Assembly (NCBI GenBank): GCA_029779435.1
Contig: JAKPAM010000240.1
Coordinates: forward strand, 1 to 49,393
DNA: 49,393 nucleotides
DNA from: Pseudomonadota bacterium
GTDB lineage: Bacteria; Pseudomonadota; Gammaproteobacteria; Burkholderiales; Burkholderiaceae_E
Direction: 5' to 3'
The position numbers and the translations under genes are program-made. Under the pieces are notes generated by a model. That model did not search any database and had not been told where the DNA came from. It saw only the letters and a program-made list of their open reading frames with translations. Shown here one piece after another: positions 31,683 to 44,369 of the stretch (its first letter is position 1; each line of letters starts with the position of its first letter).

Positions 31683-31728
31683 CCGCGGCAATCGCCGCGG
31701 ATAGCCGCCGCCGATTGCCGGCGGCGGC
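31683..31728. terminator. Two GC-rich hairpins between convergent genes
   Basis: CCGCGG-n6-CCGCGG (31683-31700) and a 10-bp stem with a five-base loop (31704-31728; CCGCCGCCG pairs with CGGCGGCGG) fill the gap between the Nudix fusion gene and the convergent pnp. No T-run is present, so this is probably a bidirectional, imperfect terminator. Confidence 0.5.
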
Positions 31729-31737
31729 GGGAACCGC

Positions 31738-33870
<2,133 letters not shown>

Positions 33871-33979
33871 GCTTGTCTTTCCTTATGTGGTCTTTCTTCG
33901 CGTAGCCTGTCCATTCTGCGAACGCCGTTGCCTGGCGCCCATCGGCGGACACGCCGCGCATGCCGTTGCAGCCGGAGCA

Positions 33980-34014
33980 AAGCAAAAGAGCCCGCAAGAT
34001 GCCTGCGGGCTCTT
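33980..34014 (-). terminator. Rho-independent terminator after rpsO
   Basis: An 11-bp perfect stem (33986-33996 with 34004-34014; minus-strand arm AAGAGCCCGCA) with a seven-base loop is followed on the minus strand by TTTTGCTTTG. It lies between rpsO and pnp, like the partial terminator of the E. coli rpsO-pnp operon, so some read-through into pnp is expected. Confidence 0.85.
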
Positions 34015-34058
34015 CGATGATGCGGCTTTACCCCAGCGTCACGATGGCGGGGGCCGGA

Positions 34059-34328
34059 TCAGTTGCGCAGGCCCAGCCGCTCGATCAGCTTCTTGTAGCT
34101 GTCCGGGCTGCGCGACTTCAGGTAATCCAGCAGTTTGCGACGACGGCTCACCATCTTGAGCAGGCCGCGCCGCGAGTGGTGATCCTTGCTATGCGCGTCG
34201 AAATGCGCGCGCAGTTCGTTGATGCGGGCCGTCAGCAAGGCGACTTGCACTTCGGGCGACCCGGTGTCGCTGGCGGCACGTTGGTAATCGGCGACGATCT
34301 TCGCCTTGTCGATATCAGCTACGGACAT
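34059..34328 (-). CDS. rpsO: 30S ribosomal protein S15
   Basis: This 89-residue protein binds 16S rRNA. The family pattern is clear: [49 protein letters not shown] and the C-terminal Y-x2-LIERLGLR. The start at 34328 gives the standard length. It has its own promoter at 34491-34519 and a leader of roughly 150 bases, long enough for the autoregulation known for S15. Confidence 0.98.
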   Translation of the reverse strand: MSVADIDKAKIVADYQRAASDTGSPEVQVALLTARINELRAHFDAHSKDHHSRRGLLKMVSRRRKLLDYLKSRSPDSYKKLIERLGLRN

Positions 34329-34490
34329 GTTTTCCCTTGAGCCCCGGAGGGGCGTAACGGTCTGACTTGCGGCACCGCGGGGCGGCGGGCCGTGCGGGTG
34401 ATGCAGCCCGGCGATGAGCACCGGGCCGACGCCTCGCCGCGCGGGAACGAGCGGATGACTACCGCGCGAAACCCATGGCAAAGCCTGTCG

Positions 34491-34519
34491 ATTATAGCGG
34501 TTCGCCTCCATCCGTCCAA
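34491..34519 (-). promoter_or_regulatory. Sigma-70 promoter for rpsO
   Basis: On the minus strand a perfect TATAAT (34491-34496) lies exactly 17 bases after TTGGAC (34514-34519). It is about 155 bases upstream of the rpsO start and the best consensus promoter in the window. Confidence 0.7.
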
Positions 34520-34538
34520 GCGTGACGGCTGACGAGCA

Positions 34539-34560
34539 CCTGTCGCGGCCCAGCGACAGG
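34539..34560. other. Hairpin upstream of rpsO promoter
   Basis: CCTGTCGC and GCGACAGG pair perfectly over eight bases with a six-base loop. It lies between the divergent rpsO promoter and a small plus-strand gene. It could be an operator or the end of an older transcript; no T-run follows. Confidence 0.35.
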
Positions 34561-34691
34561 CCGACTGCCGTTCGTGACGGAATTCACGCCCCGCATCCGG
34601 CGGCTGCCAACCCCGTCACACCGCGGGCACGGCGGGCCGCTAGGCTGGACTCGTCGAATCTTCCGAACTCCCCGGAGTTGTGAGCCCTGCC

Positions 34692-34979
34692 ATGAACGAA
34701 GCGATCCATGACATCGACCTGGACCTGGACGAGGCCGTCACCGAACGGATGAGCCTGGACGAGATCAACGCGATGCTGCCCGACACGAGCCACATCTTCT
34801 CGCTGACCTCGCTGATCGATTCGCAGGACGCGCTGGCCGCCGCCGAGCGACTGTACGCGAGCAACCAGAACGGGATCCGGTTCTTCTCGGAACTGAACCG
34901 CGCGCTGCCGCGCAGCCAGGCCGACAAGATGCCGCGCGAGACCGAGATCCTCGAAGAGTCGTCCGACTCCACCTACTGA
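34692..34979 (+). CDS. Small hypothetical protein
   Basis: This 95-residue acidic protein begins MNEAIHDIDLDLDEAVTERMSLDEINAML and ends in an acidic tail. It has predicted helices, no signal or membrane segment, and no domain I recognise. A GTG twelve bases upstream is an alternative start closer to the GGAG ribosome site. It stands alone between divergent rpsO and a repeat-filled spacer. Confidence 0.55.
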   Translation: MNEAIHDIDLDLDEAVTERMSLDEINAMLPDTSHIFSLTSLIDSQDALAAAERLYASNQNGIRFFSELNRALPRSQADKMPRETEILEESSDSTY

Positions 34980-35034
34980 CTCCCTGCCCCACTGCCCCAC
35001 TGCCCCTCGACCAACAATGGCTCCGAGGAGTCGA

Positions 35035-35099
35035 CGGGTGTGAGCGGGGCGGCGACCGATTACGAGCGGTCTCGTTGGGCGCCGCCCCGCTCACACCCG
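35035..35099. repeat. Long inverted repeat (20-bp perfect arms)
   Basis: The arm CGGGTGTGAGCGGGGCGGCG at 35035-35054 is exactly reverse-complemented at 35080-35099, with a 25-base loop that itself holds a short ACGAG/CTCGT stem. It follows the small hypothetical gene by 55 bases. As RNA it would be an extremely stable hairpin. It may act as a terminator or be a palindromic repeat-family element. Confidence 0.8.
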
Positions 35100-35167
35100 G
35101 CGGCGCCGATCGTGACAAGCCTGCGCGGAGGTCCGTCGCAACGCACAGCGCACCGGCAGCGCAGATC

Positions 35168-35224
35168 GTGACGCGTCAACGCAAAGGGGACGCGTCAGCG
35201 CAAAAGTGACGCGCCGGCGTAAAC
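35168..35224. repeat. Three direct repeats of a 19-bp unit
   Basis: The units are GTGACGCGTCAACGCAAAG (35168-35186), GGGACGCGTCAGCGCAAAA (35187-35205) and GTGACGCGCCGGCGTAAAC (35206-35224), head to tail. The shared core is GACGCGTC-n2-CGCAAA. They lie just beyond the 3' end of dcd, in the same spacer as the long inverted repeat. They could be protein-binding iterons or a minisatellite. Confidence 0.8.
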
Positions 35225-35277
35225 GCCCACGACAGCACTTCACACGCCCTGCGCCATGAGCGCGATCGGCACGGCCC

Positions 35278-35841
35278 TCAAGCCTTGGGCAGCGTGACGC
35301 CGACCTGCCCCTGGTACTTGCCGCCGCGATCGCGATACGAGGTCTCGCAGACCTCGTCGCTTTCGAGAAAGATCACCTGCGCGCACCCTTCGCCCGCATA
35401 GATCCGGGCCGGCAGCGGCGTCGTGTTGGAGAACTCCAGCGTCACGTAGCCTTCCCATTCGGGCTCGAGCGGCGTCACGTTGACGATGATGCCGCAGCGC
35501 GCGTACGTGGACTTGCCCAGGCAGATCGTCAGCACGTTGCGCGGGATCCGGAAGTACTCGACGGTCCGCGCCAGCGCGAATGAATTGGGCGGAATGATGC
35601 ACACGTCGCCCTTGACGTCGACGAACGACTTCTCGTCGAACGACTTCGGATCGACGATCGTGCTGTTGATGTTGGTGAAGATCTTGAACTCGTCGGCGCA
35701 GCGCAGGTCGTAACCGTAGCTGGACGTCCCGTACGAGACGATCTTCTGACCGCCGGCCGTACGGACCTGGTGCGGCTCGAACGGCTCGATCATTCCCTGC
35801 GCCGCCATGCGGCGGATCCATCGGTCGGACTTGATGCTCAT
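35278..35841 (-). CDS. dcd: dCTP deaminase
   Basis: This 187-residue enzyme converts dCTP to dUTP for thymidylate synthesis. Family segments are [54 protein letters not shown] (catalytic region) and [16 protein letters not shown]. The length is normal. In many Burkholderiales dcd lies close to apbC and metG. Here about 10 kb of molybdenum hydroxylase and remnant genes separates them. Confidence 0.96.
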   Translation of the reverse strand: MSIKSDRWIRRMAAQGMIEPFEPHQVRTAGGQKIVSYGTSSYGYDLRCADEFKIFTNINSTIVDPKSFDEKSFVDVKGDVCIIPPNSFALARTVEYFRIPRNVLTICLGKSTYARCGIIVNVTPLEPEWEGYVTLEFSNTTPLPARIYAGEGCAQVIFLESDEVCETSYRDRGGKYQGQVGVTLPKA

Positions 35842-36012
35842 CGTGTTCCCGGGCGAATAAGGGCGTATCGAACGACGCGCGGCAGCGGGTCTTCGATCAT
35901 GCGACGCCGGATTTTCGCATGCCGGGCCGGCCGATTGTCCGGCGGACCTCGTCGCCGCGTTCGATCCCGCGTTCGCCGGTGCTTTCGATCGCGCGCGCGA
36001 TCGCTCGGTCGA

Positions 36013-36064
36013 TTGCTCCGGTAATACCCGCGTTATATCCGATCACGCCGTTCCATTGTGGAAC
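36013..36064 (+). promoter_or_regulatory. Possible promoter and operator of the molybdenum hydroxylase operon
   Basis: In the 407-base spacer between dcd and the operon, TTGCTC (36013-36018) and TATATC (36035-36040) sit 16 bases apart. Just downstream is a perfect inverted repeat GTTCCA-TTG-TGGAAC (36050-36064), where a repressor would block the start. Both are weak to moderate consensus matches. I see nothing else definite in this spacer. Confidence 0.35.
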
Positions 36065-36248
36065 ATGAACGGCGGCATTCACCGTCGAATCCGGGGAGGC
36101 GCTTGCGCCGGCCAGCCGGACCGCAATAATGGCCTCGACCGGCGGGTCGACTATCGATCGGCACGCCTCGGCACGCTGCGAATCGATCGTCCGAATCGGA
36201 CCCGGCGTGATCGACCACGGCAAACGGCTTTCTCGAAAGGAGACTCCC

Positions 36249-36710
<462 letters not shown>

Positions 36711-36738
36711 TCCCGGCCGCCACGACGAGGAGACGACC

Positions 36739-39114
36739 ATGACCGATCTTTCGAACCCGCCGCTTTCGAATTCTCCGATAGGCAAGCCGATGCTCCGGCG
36801 CGAGGACCAGCGCTTCCTGACCGGCGCGGGCCAGTACACCGACGACATCCAGTTACCGGGGCAGACCTACGGCTGGTTCCTGCGCTCGCCGCACGCGCAT
36901 GCGCGGATCCGCTCGATCGACCTGGACGCCGCGCGCAAGGCGCCGGGCGTCGTGGCGCTGTTCACCGGGGCCGACCTGGCCGAAGCCAAGGTCGGCGGCC
37001 TGCCCTGCGGCTGGCTGATCCACAGCAAGGACGGCACGCCGATGAAGGAGCCGCCGCACCCGGTACTCGCTCAGGACAAGGTGCGCCACGTCGGCGACCA
37101 GGTCGTGCTGGTGGTGGCGGAGACGGCGGTGCAAGCCAAGGACGCGGCCGAACTGATCGAGGTCGACTACGAGGTCTTGCCGGCGGTCGTCGATACCGCG
37201 ACCGCCGATGCATCCGGCAACGCGCGGGTGCACGACGACGTGCCGGACAACGTCTGCTACGACTGGGGGCACGGCGACAAGGCCGCGACCGACGCCGCGT
37301 TCGCGCAGGCATCGCACGTCACGCGCCTGTCCTTCGTCAACAACCGGCTGATCCCGAACGCGATGGAGCCGCGCGCGGCCAACGCCGTCTACAGCAAGCA
37401 CGACGACAGCTACACGCTATACGTGGCCAACCAGAATCCGCACGTCGAACGCCTGCTGATGTGCGCGTTCGTGCTCGGATTGCCCGAGTCGAAGGTCCGC
37501 GTGGTCGCGCCGGACGTCGGCGGCGGATTCGGCTCGAAGATCTTCCTGTACCCGGAGGAAACGGCGCTGGTGTGGGCGGCCAAGCATGTCAAGCGGCCGA
37601 TCAAGTGGACGGCCGATCGCAGCGAGGCGTTCCTGACGGACGCGCACGGCCGCGACCACGTGACCACCGCCGAGCTGGCGATGGACGACCAGGGCAAGTT
37701 CCTGGCGATGCGCGTCAGCACGATCGCGAACATGGGCGCGTACCTGTCGACGTTCGCGTCGAGCGTACCGACGATCCTGTACGCGACGCTGCTGGCCGGC
37801 CAATACGCGACCCCGGCGATCTACGCCGAGGTCAAGGCCGTGTTCACCAACACGGCACCGGTCGACGCTTATCGCGGGGCCGGCCGCCCAGAGGCGACCT
37901 ACGTGGTCGAGCGCCTGGTCGAGCAGGCGGCCCGCGACATGAAGCTGGACCCGGCCGAGATCCGCCGGCGCAACTTCGTGCGCACGTTTCCGCACGCGAC
38001 GCCGGTCGGTCTCACGTACGACATCGGCGACTACGAGGCGACGCTGTCTCGCGCGATCGAGATGGCCGACGTCGCGGGCTTCGCGGCCCGCCGCGCCGAC
38101 GCCGAACGGCGCGGCAAGAAGCGCGGGCTCGGCTATAGCTGCTATATCGAAGCGTGCGGCCTGGCGCCGTCGAACATCGCCGGCGCGCTCGGCGCGCGCG
38201 CGGGCCTGTTCGAGGCCGGCGAGGTCCGCGTGCATCCGACGGGCACGGTCAGCGTGTTCACCGGCTCGCACAGCCACGGCCAGGGACACGAGACGACGTT
38301 CGCCCAGGTGGTCGCGGGCAAGCTGGGCATTCCGGTCGAATCGGTCGAGATCATCCACGGCGACACAGGACGCATCCCGTTCGGCATGGGCACTTATGGA
38401 TCCCGCTCGCTGTCGGTCGGCGGCTCGGCGATCGTGAAGGCGGTCGACAAGGTCATCGCCAAGGGTAAGAAGATCGCCGCCCACCTGCTCGAAGCCTCGG
38501 ACACCGACATCGAGTTCGTCGACGGCGAGTTCCGCATCGCGGGTACCGACAAGATGGTGCCGTTCGCGCAGATCGCGCTGACCGCCTACGTGCCGCACAA
38601 CTACCCGCTGGACAAGCTCGAACCCGGCTTGAACGAGAACGCGTTCTACGATCCGACCAACTTCACTTACCCCGCGGGCTCGTACATCTGCGAGGTCGAG
38701 GTCGATCCGCAGACCGGGACCGTGGACATCTGCGGGTTCACCGCCGTCGATGATTTCGGCAACATCGTCAATCCGATGATCGTCGAGGGCCAGGTCCAGG
38801 GCGGGCTGACGCAGGGCATCGGTCAGGCGATGCTCGAAGCCTGCGTCTACGACAAGGACAGCGGGCAGTTGCTGACCGGCAGCTACATGGACTACGCGAT
38901 GCCGCGCGCGACCGACGTGCCGAACTACCGGATCGGCACGCACGGTACGCCGTGCACGCACAATCCGCTTGGCGTCAAGGGCTGCGGGGAGGCCGGAGCG
39001 ATCGGTTCACCGCCGGCGCTGATCAATGCGATCACCGACGCGCTCGGTGTCCGCGACCTCGAAATGCCGGCGACGCCGGAACGCGTGTGGACCGCGGCGC
39101 GGCAGGCCGCCTGA
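36739..39114 (+). CDS. Molybdenum hydroxylase large, molybdopterin-binding subunit (form II CoxL-like)
   Basis: This 791-residue catalytic subunit binds the molybdopterin-cytosine-dinucleotide cofactor. Residues 377-383 read AYRGAGR, the form-II signature; true CO dehydrogenases (form I) have AYxCSFR with an active-site Cys, absent here. The catalytic Glu is E751 in VKGCGEAGA, and molybdenum-cofactor loops GGGFGSK and [10 protein letters not shown] are present. The substrate is therefore not established and could be an N-heterocycle, aldehyde or aromatic compound. GAGGAG precedes the ATG. The gene lies 28 bases after the small subunit. Confidence 0.94.
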   Translation: MTDLSNPPLSNSPIGKPMLRREDQRFLTGAGQYTDDIQLPGQTYGWFLRSPHAHARIRSIDLDAARKAPGVVALFTGADLAEAKVGGLPCGWLIHSKDGTPMKEPPHPVLAQDKVRHVGDQVVLVVAETAVQAKDAAELIEVDYEVLPAVVDTATADASGNARVHDDVPDNVCYDWGHGDKAATDAAFAQASHVTRLSFVNNRLIPNAMEPRAANAVYSKHDDSYTLYVANQNPHVERLLMCAFVLGLPESKVRVVAPDVGGGFGSKIFLYPEETALVWAAKHVKRPIKWTADRSEAFLTDAHGRDHVTTAELAMDDQGKFLAMRVSTIANMGAYLSTFASSVPTILYATLLAGQYATPAIYAEVKAVFTNTAPVDAYRGAGRPEATYVVERLVEQAARDMKLDPAEIRRRNFVRTFPHATPVGLTYDIGDYEATLSRAIEMADVAGFAARRADAERRGKKRGLGYSCYIEACGLAPSNIAGALGARAGLFEAGEVRVHPTGTVSVFTGSHSHGQGHETTFAQVVAGKLGIPVESVEIIHGDTGRIPFGMGTYGSRSLSVGGSAIVKAVDKVIAKGKKIAAHLLEASDTDIEFVDGEFRIAGTDKMVPFAQIALTAYVPHNYPLDKLEPGLNENAFYDPTNFTYPAGSYICEVEVDPQTGTVDICGFTAVDDFGNIVNPMIVEGQVQGGLTQGIGQAMLEACVYDKDSGQLLTGSYMDYAMPRATDVPNYRIGTHGTPCTHNPLGVKGCGEAGAIGSPPALINAITDALGVRDLEMPATPERVWTAARQAA

Positions 39115-39149
39115 GCGGCCACCGACGACCCGATCAACAGGAGTTGAGC

Positions 39150-39944
39150 ATGTACTCGTTCGATTACGCCCGCCCCCGGACGCTGGCCGAAGCCCGGCAG
39201 GCCGCGGGCGACGACACGCGTTTCCTGGCCGGCGGCCAGAGCCTGATCCAATCGATGAAGCTGCGTCTGGCCAGCGCGACGACGCTGATCGACCTGGGAG
39301 CGATCGCCGAACTCAAGGGCATCACGGTCAGCGCCGACTCGGTGACGATCGGCGCGATGACCTCGCACGCCGACGTTGCCGGCTCGGCGGACGTACGCAA
39401 GGTGATCCCGGCGCTGGCCGGGCTGGCGCACGTGATCGGCGACCAGATGGTGCGCACGATGGGCACGATCGGCGGATCGCTGGCCAACTCCGATCCGGCG
39501 GCCGACTATCCGGCCGCCGTGCTGGCGCTGGACGCGAGTATCCGGACCGACCGGCGCACGATCCGCGCCGACGATTTCTTCCTGGGCTTGTACGAAACCG
39601 CGCTCGAGCCGGGCGAGATCATCGTGTCGGTCACGTTCCCGATCCCGCGGGCGGCCGCATACGAGAAGTTCCGCCAGCCGGCCTCGCGCTTCGCGCTGGT
39701 CGGCGTGTTCGTCGCGCAGACCAGCAGCGGCGTTCGGGTAGCGGTGACCGGCGCCAAGAGCTGCGTGTTCCGTTCGCCCGAGCTGGAGGCCGCGCTGGAC
39801 GCGCAGTTCACGCCCGAGGCCGCGGCAGCGGTGAAGATCGGCGAAGAGGACATCAACGGCGACCTGCATGGCAGCCCTCGGTACCGGGCCGCGATGATCA
39901 GCGTGATGGCCAGCCGGGCCGTCGCCAAGGCGCTGCAGACTTAG
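39150..39944 (+). CDS. Molybdenum hydroxylase FAD-binding medium subunit (CoxM-like)
   Basis: This 264-residue FAD subunit shows the flavin motifs FLAGGQSLIQSMKLRLA and TMGTIGGSLANSDPAADYPAA, and the C-terminal CO-dehydrogenase flavoprotein domain. It accepts electrons from the iron-sulphur subunit and passes them to an external acceptor, probably quinone with help from the CoxG-like protein. AGGAG lies upstream of the ATG at 39150. Confidence 0.94.
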   Translation: MYSFDYARPRTLAEARQAAGDDTRFLAGGQSLIQSMKLRLASATTLIDLGAIAELKGITVSADSVTIGAMTSHADVAGSADVRKVIPALAGLAHVIGDQMVRTMGTIGGSLANSDPAADYPAAVLALDASIRTDRRTIRADDFFLGLYETALEPGEIIVSVTFPIPRAAAYEKFRQPASRFALVGVFVAQTSSGVRVAVTGAKSCVFRSPELEAALDAQFTPEAAAAVKIGEEDINGDLHGSPRYRAAMISVMASRAVAKALQT

Positions 39945-40019
39945 GGCCTCCTGCGCCAGGCCATCGACCGCCGGCGCGCGACGCTGATCGCGCGCGGTTC
40001 AGTATAGGATTCCGGCCTG

Positions 40020-41024
<1,005 letters not shown>

Positions 41025-41032
41025 ACGCCGCA

Positions 41033-42316
41033 ATGCCCCGCACCGAGCAGCCGATGCGCAGCCGTTTCGCCGACAACGTCGTGCACTTCTCGCGTGTGCT
41101 GCGCGATGCCGGCCTGCCGGTCGGCACCGAGCGCACGCTGGCCGCGCTGCGAGCGTTGCAGATCGTCGGGCTCGACGATCGCGAGCGGGTCCACGCGGCG
41201 TTGTCGGCCGTGCTGATTGACCGGCACGAGCACCAGCCGTTGTTCGATAGCGCGTTCGCGGCGTTCTGGCGCGACCCGAAGCTGCTCGAACGGCTGATGT
41301 ACCTGACGCTGCCGAAGATCGAAGGCCGTTCGCCGACGCCGGAGCCCAAGCGCTCGCGCCGCCTCGACGAGGCGCTGAGCGCGCCGCCCGTGCCCCAAAC
41401 GCCGCCATCCGAGCGGGCCGGCGAGGACGGCGGCGAAGTCGAGCTCGACATGGCGATGACGTTCTCCGAACGCGAGCGCCTGCGCACGACCGACTTCGAG
41501 TCGATGAGCGGCGACGAGTACCGCGAAGCGCTGCGCCTGGCCGCGCTGCTGCCGCTGATGCTCGAACCGATCCGCCAGCGGCGCCAGCGCCCGTCGACGC
41601 GCGGCCGCATCGACCTGCGCGCGATGCTGCGGGCGAGCGCGCGCGATCCCGCCTGCGCCACGCTGCACTACCGCCGGGCCTGCCAACGCCCGCCGCCGCT
41701 GGTGATCCTGTGCGACATCTCGGGATCGATGCAGCGCTATTCGCGGATCTTCCTGCACTGGGCGCATGCGCTGACGCGCACGGCGGCACGCGTCGAGACG
41801 CTGACGATGGGCACGCGTCTGACGCGGATCACCCGGCTGCTGCGCGAGCGCGACGTCGACGAGGCGCTGGCGGCCGCCGGCCGCCGGGTATCCGACTGGG
41901 CCGGCGGGACGCGACTGGGGCCATGCCTGCGCGCGTTCAACCACGACTGGGCGCGGCGGCTGCTCGTCGGCAACGCGACCGTTCTGTTGCTGACCGACGG
42001 ATTGGACCGCGACGATGCCGGCGAACTGGCGCGCGAGGGGCGGCGGCTGCGCGGCTACGCGCACCGTGTCGTGTGGCTGAACCCGCTGCTGCGCTTCGAC
42101 GGATTCGAGCCCCGGGCAGCCGGCGTGCGCGCGCTGTTGCCGCATGTGGACGCGTTCGTGCCGGCCCATGACCTGAACAGCCTCGCCGACGTGTCGACGC
42201 GGCTGCGCGATCCGGATGCCTTCGCGCGCACGCGCGCGTTCCAGGCCGCTGCCGCGGCCCACGGGCGCGAGCGGATGCGCGCCGGGCATATCCTCCCCTC
42301 CGCTACTCCCCGTTGA
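41033..42316 (+). CDS. VWA-domain protein (CoxE-like)
   Basis: This 427-residue protein pairs with the MoxR ATPase. The N-terminal helical part (MRSRFADNVVHFSRVLRDAGLPVGTERT) is typical of CoxE/DUF58-like VWA proteins. The C-terminal von Willebrand A domain has a complete metal-ion-dependent adhesion site (CDISGSM, DWAGGTRLG, LLTDGLDR). The ATG at 41033 is nine bases after the ATPase stop; a TTG at 41021 would overlap it. Confidence 0.92.
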   Translation: MPRTEQPMRSRFADNVVHFSRVLRDAGLPVGTERTLAALRALQIVGLDDRERVHAALSAVLIDRHEHQPLFDSAFAAFWRDPKLLERLMYLTLPKIEGRSPTPEPKRSRRLDEALSAPPVPQTPPSERAGEDGGEVELDMAMTFSERERLRTTDFESMSGDEYREALRLAALLPLMLEPIRQRRQRPSTRGRIDLRAMLRASARDPACATLHYRRACQRPPPLVILCDISGSMQRYSRIFLHWAHALTRTAARVETLTMGTRLTRITRLLRERDVDEALAAAGRRVSDWAGGTRLGPCLRAFNHDWARRLLVGNATVLLLTDGLDRDDAGELAREGRRLRGYAHRVVWLNPLLRFDGFEPRAAGVRALLPHVDAFVPAHDLNSLADVSTRLRDPDAFARTRAFQAAAAAHGRERMRAGHILPSATPR

Positions 42317-42328
42317 AGGGCTTCCACC

Positions 42329-43006
42329 ATGGAACTGACTGGCCAGCAACTGATTCCCGCCACGCTCGACATCACGTGGGTCGCCTTGAACGATCCCGAC
42401 ACGTTGAAATCCTGCATCACCGGATGTGAATCGATCGAGAAGACCAGCGAAAGCGACTACGCGGTCGTCATGGCCGTCAAGATCGGCCCGGTCAACGCGA
42501 AGTTCAAAGGCAAGCTGACGCTGACCAACCTGCAACCACCACAGGCGTATTCGATCGTGTTCGAGGGCCAGGGCGGGATCGCCGGATTCGGCAAGGGTTC
42601 GGCCAACGTCAAGCTGACGCCGCTCGACCATCGGACCCAGCTCGACTACGCGGCGATCGCCCAGGTCGGCGGCAAGATCGCGCAGATCGGTTCGCGGCTC
42701 GTCGACGCCGCCGCCCGCAAGATCGCCGATGAGTTCTTTACCGCCCTGAACAAGCGGCTCGGCGGCGGCGCGCCCGGGTCGGCGGTCGCACCGGGTGCCT
42801 CGGGTGGGACCGGCACCGTTGCCGCCGCGACCGGCGGCAGCGGGGTGGGGGGTGTCGAGGCCGCGCCGTGGGTCTGGCCGACCGCGGCCGCCAGCGCGGA
42901 CGGCGGGGTGGCCGCCACCGCGGTGCAAACCGGGGCGAAGGAAGCGAGCGCCGACGAAACCGACGCCAAGTCGAGTTGGTTCAGCCGGCTGCGCAGCAAG
43001 CTTTGA
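42329..43006 (+). CDS. CoxG-like SRPBCC-family protein
   Basis: This 225-residue protein has the CoxG fold in residues 1-150 (MELTGQQLIPATLDITWVALNDPDTLKSCI; KIGPVNAKFKGKLTLTN; GRGSANV-like GKGSANVKLTPL; LVDAAARKIADEFF). A glycine/alanine-rich linker follows. CoxG proteins recruit the hydroxylase to the membrane and have a hydrophobic pocket thought to handle quinone. This chain stops at FSRLRSKL without a membrane anchor. A transmembrane segment is encoded immediately after in the -1 frame (43003-43098). Confidence 0.9.
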   Translation: MELTGQQLIPATLDITWVALNDPDTLKSCITGCESIEKTSESDYAVVMAVKIGPVNAKFKGKLTLTNLQPPQAYSIVFEGQGGIAGFGKGSANVKLTPLDHRTQLDYAAIAQVGGKIAQIGSRLVDAAARKIADEFFTALNKRLGGGAPGSAVAPGASGGTGTVAAATGGSGVGGVEAAPWVWPTAAASADGGVAATAVQTGAKEASADETDAKSSWFSRLRSKL

Positions 43007-43098
43007 ACGGCGGCGACAGCGAATCGGGATTGCCCCGCTGGGTGTGGTGGGTGATCGCCGTGGCGATCGTCGTGCTGGTCGTCCGGTTCGCCGGCTGA
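43003..43098 (+). CDS. Tiny single-pass membrane peptide overlapping the CoxG-like gene
   Basis: A frame beginning with TTG at 43003 overlaps the CoxG-like stop and encodes about 31 residues, LNGGDSESGLPRWVWWVIAV..., ending at TGA 43098. It forms one membrane helix rich in Trp at its start. It may be the anchor of the CoxG-like protein, either as a separate peptide, after a -1 frameshift at the CTTTGA stop, or as a result of a frame mutation. Confidence 0.5.
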   Translation: MNGGDSESGLPRWVWWVIAVAIVVLVVRFAG

Positions 43099-43103
43099 GC
43101 CGA

Positions 43104-43130
43104 CCGCACCGGCCGCACCGGCCGCACCGG
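43104..43130. repeat. Tandem repeat, 9-bp unit, three perfect copies
   Basis: CCGCACCGG is repeated three times without a break between the membrane peptide and xdhC-like genes. Shared 9-bp periodicity with the arrays at 16944-17015 and 45847-45891 is notable, although the units differ. Confidence 0.8.
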
Positions 43131-43185
43131 TCAAGGGACCATCGGGCCGCGCCCCCACGCGGCCCGGCCGACAGGAGTCGAACAC

Positions 43186-44208
43186 ATGGACAGCCTGGAT
43201 CTACTCGTCCTGAAGCAGGCCCGCGATTGGACCGCGGCGGGTCGGCCGGTATGGCTCGTCACCGTCATCGAGACCTGGGGCTCGGCGCCCCGCCCGCCCG
43301 GCGCGCTGCTGGCCCTGCTCGATGACGGGCAGGTGGTCGGATCGGTATCGGGCGGCTGCGTCGAGGACGACCTGATCGAACGCGTCCGGACCGGCGAGCG
43401 AGTGTCCCACCCCTCGCAGATCACGTACGGCGTCAGCAAGGAGGAGGCGGCCCGTTTCGGCCTGCCGTGCGGCGGTACGCTGCGGCTGGTGCAGGAACCG
43501 GTGGGTGCCACGGACTGGATCGACGAAGTGCTCGACAGCGCGGCGCGACACCAGCTCGTGGCCCGCGTGCTGGACCTGGACACCGGCGCCACGACGATCG
43601 AGCAGGCCGGGCGCGGCGAGGCCTTCTCGTTCGACGGGCACCGGATGCGCCAGGTCTTCGGCCCGCGCTGGCGCCTGCTGGTGATCGGCGCCGGCCAGTT
43701 GTCGCGGACGCTGGCCGAGATGGCGCAGGCGCTGGATTTCGAGGTGATCGTCTGCGATCCGCGCGAGGAGTACTCGGCCACCTGGGCGGTGCCGAATACG
43801 CTGTTTCGCAGCGACATGCCGGACGACGCGGTGCTGGATCTGCAGCTCGATCCGCACAGCGCGGTCGTGGCCGTCACGCACGACCCGAAGCTGGACGACC
43901 TGGCACTGCTCGAGGCGCTCCAGTCCCCGGCGTTCTACGTCGGTGCGCTGGGCTCGCGCCGGAACACGGCGGCGCGCAAGGAACGGCTCAAGCTGTTCGA
44001 CCTGAGCGACGACGCGATCGCGCGGCTGCATGGCCCGATCGGGCTGGACCTGGGCTCGAAGACGCCGGCCGAGATCGCCGTGTCGGTGCTGGCCGAGATC
44101 ATCGCGGTCCGCAATGGCATCGCGCTCGTGCAGAAAAAACCGCCGCAGCAGGATGAGCTGGCGGCCGAAACGACGGATACCTGCGTGATCGCGCCGCCAT
44201 CGCACTGA
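43186..44208 (+). CDS. XdhC/CoxI-family molybdenum cofactor maturation protein
   Basis: This 340-residue protein of the XdhC family binds molybdenum cofactor, promotes its sulphuration and delivers it to molybdenum hydroxylases. It has the XdhC_CoxI N-terminal domain (VTVIETWGSAPRPPGALLAL; VGSVSGGCVEDDLIE) and a Rossmann domain (RLLVIGAGQLSRTLAEMAQ; FYVGALGSRRNTAARKERL). CAGGAG precedes the ATG. It closes the molybdenum hydroxylase operon; foreign remnant DNA starts about ten bases after its stop. Confidence 0.93.
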   Translation: MDSLDLLVLKQARDWTAAGRPVWLVTVIETWGSAPRPPGALLALLDDGQVVGSVSGGCVEDDLIERVRTGERVSHPSQITYGVSKEEAARFGLPCGGTLRLVQEPVGATDWIDEVLDSAARHQLVARVLDLDTGATTIEQAGRGEAFSFDGHRMRQVFGPRWRLLVIGAGQLSRTLAEMAQALDFEVIVCDPREEYSATWAVPNTLFRSDMPDDAVLDLQLDPHSAVVAVTHDPKLDDLALLEALQSPAFYVGALGSRRNTAARKERLKLFDLSDDAIARLHGPIGLDLGSKTPAEIAVSVLAEIIAVRNGIALVQKKPPQQDELAAETTDTCVIAPPSH

Positions 44209-44218
44209 CGAGGGCGCA

Positions 44219-44369
44219 CTTGGGCCAGGTAGACGATCGGCACCTCCAGCGAATTGTCCAGGGCGACGAACACCAGATCGCCCTTGACTACGCCCAGGGA
44301 ATGCAGAGCGGCAGCCGCATGGCGCCGTGTCCAGCCCGTCAGGCCGACGCCTTAGCTTGTCAGGCTCAT
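44219..44369 (-). pseudogene. Truncated AMP-dependent ligase gene (N-terminal stub)
   Basis: On the minus strand an ATG overlaps the stop of the DapF-like gene (ATGA) and reads MSLTS followed by a stop. The same frame then continues GLTGWTRRHAAAALHSLG and VVKGDLVFVALDNSLEVPIV, the N-terminal A1-A2 region of AMP-forming ligases or adenylation domains. Homology ends near YLAQ, about ten bases from the convergent xdhC-like gene. The rest of the enzyme is deleted. Confidence 0.7.

Noticed and set aside
34984-35008. Three CTGCCCCA-like octamers after the small hypothetical gene
   Set aside because: Simple low-complexity run with no conserved structure; not listed as a repeat feature.
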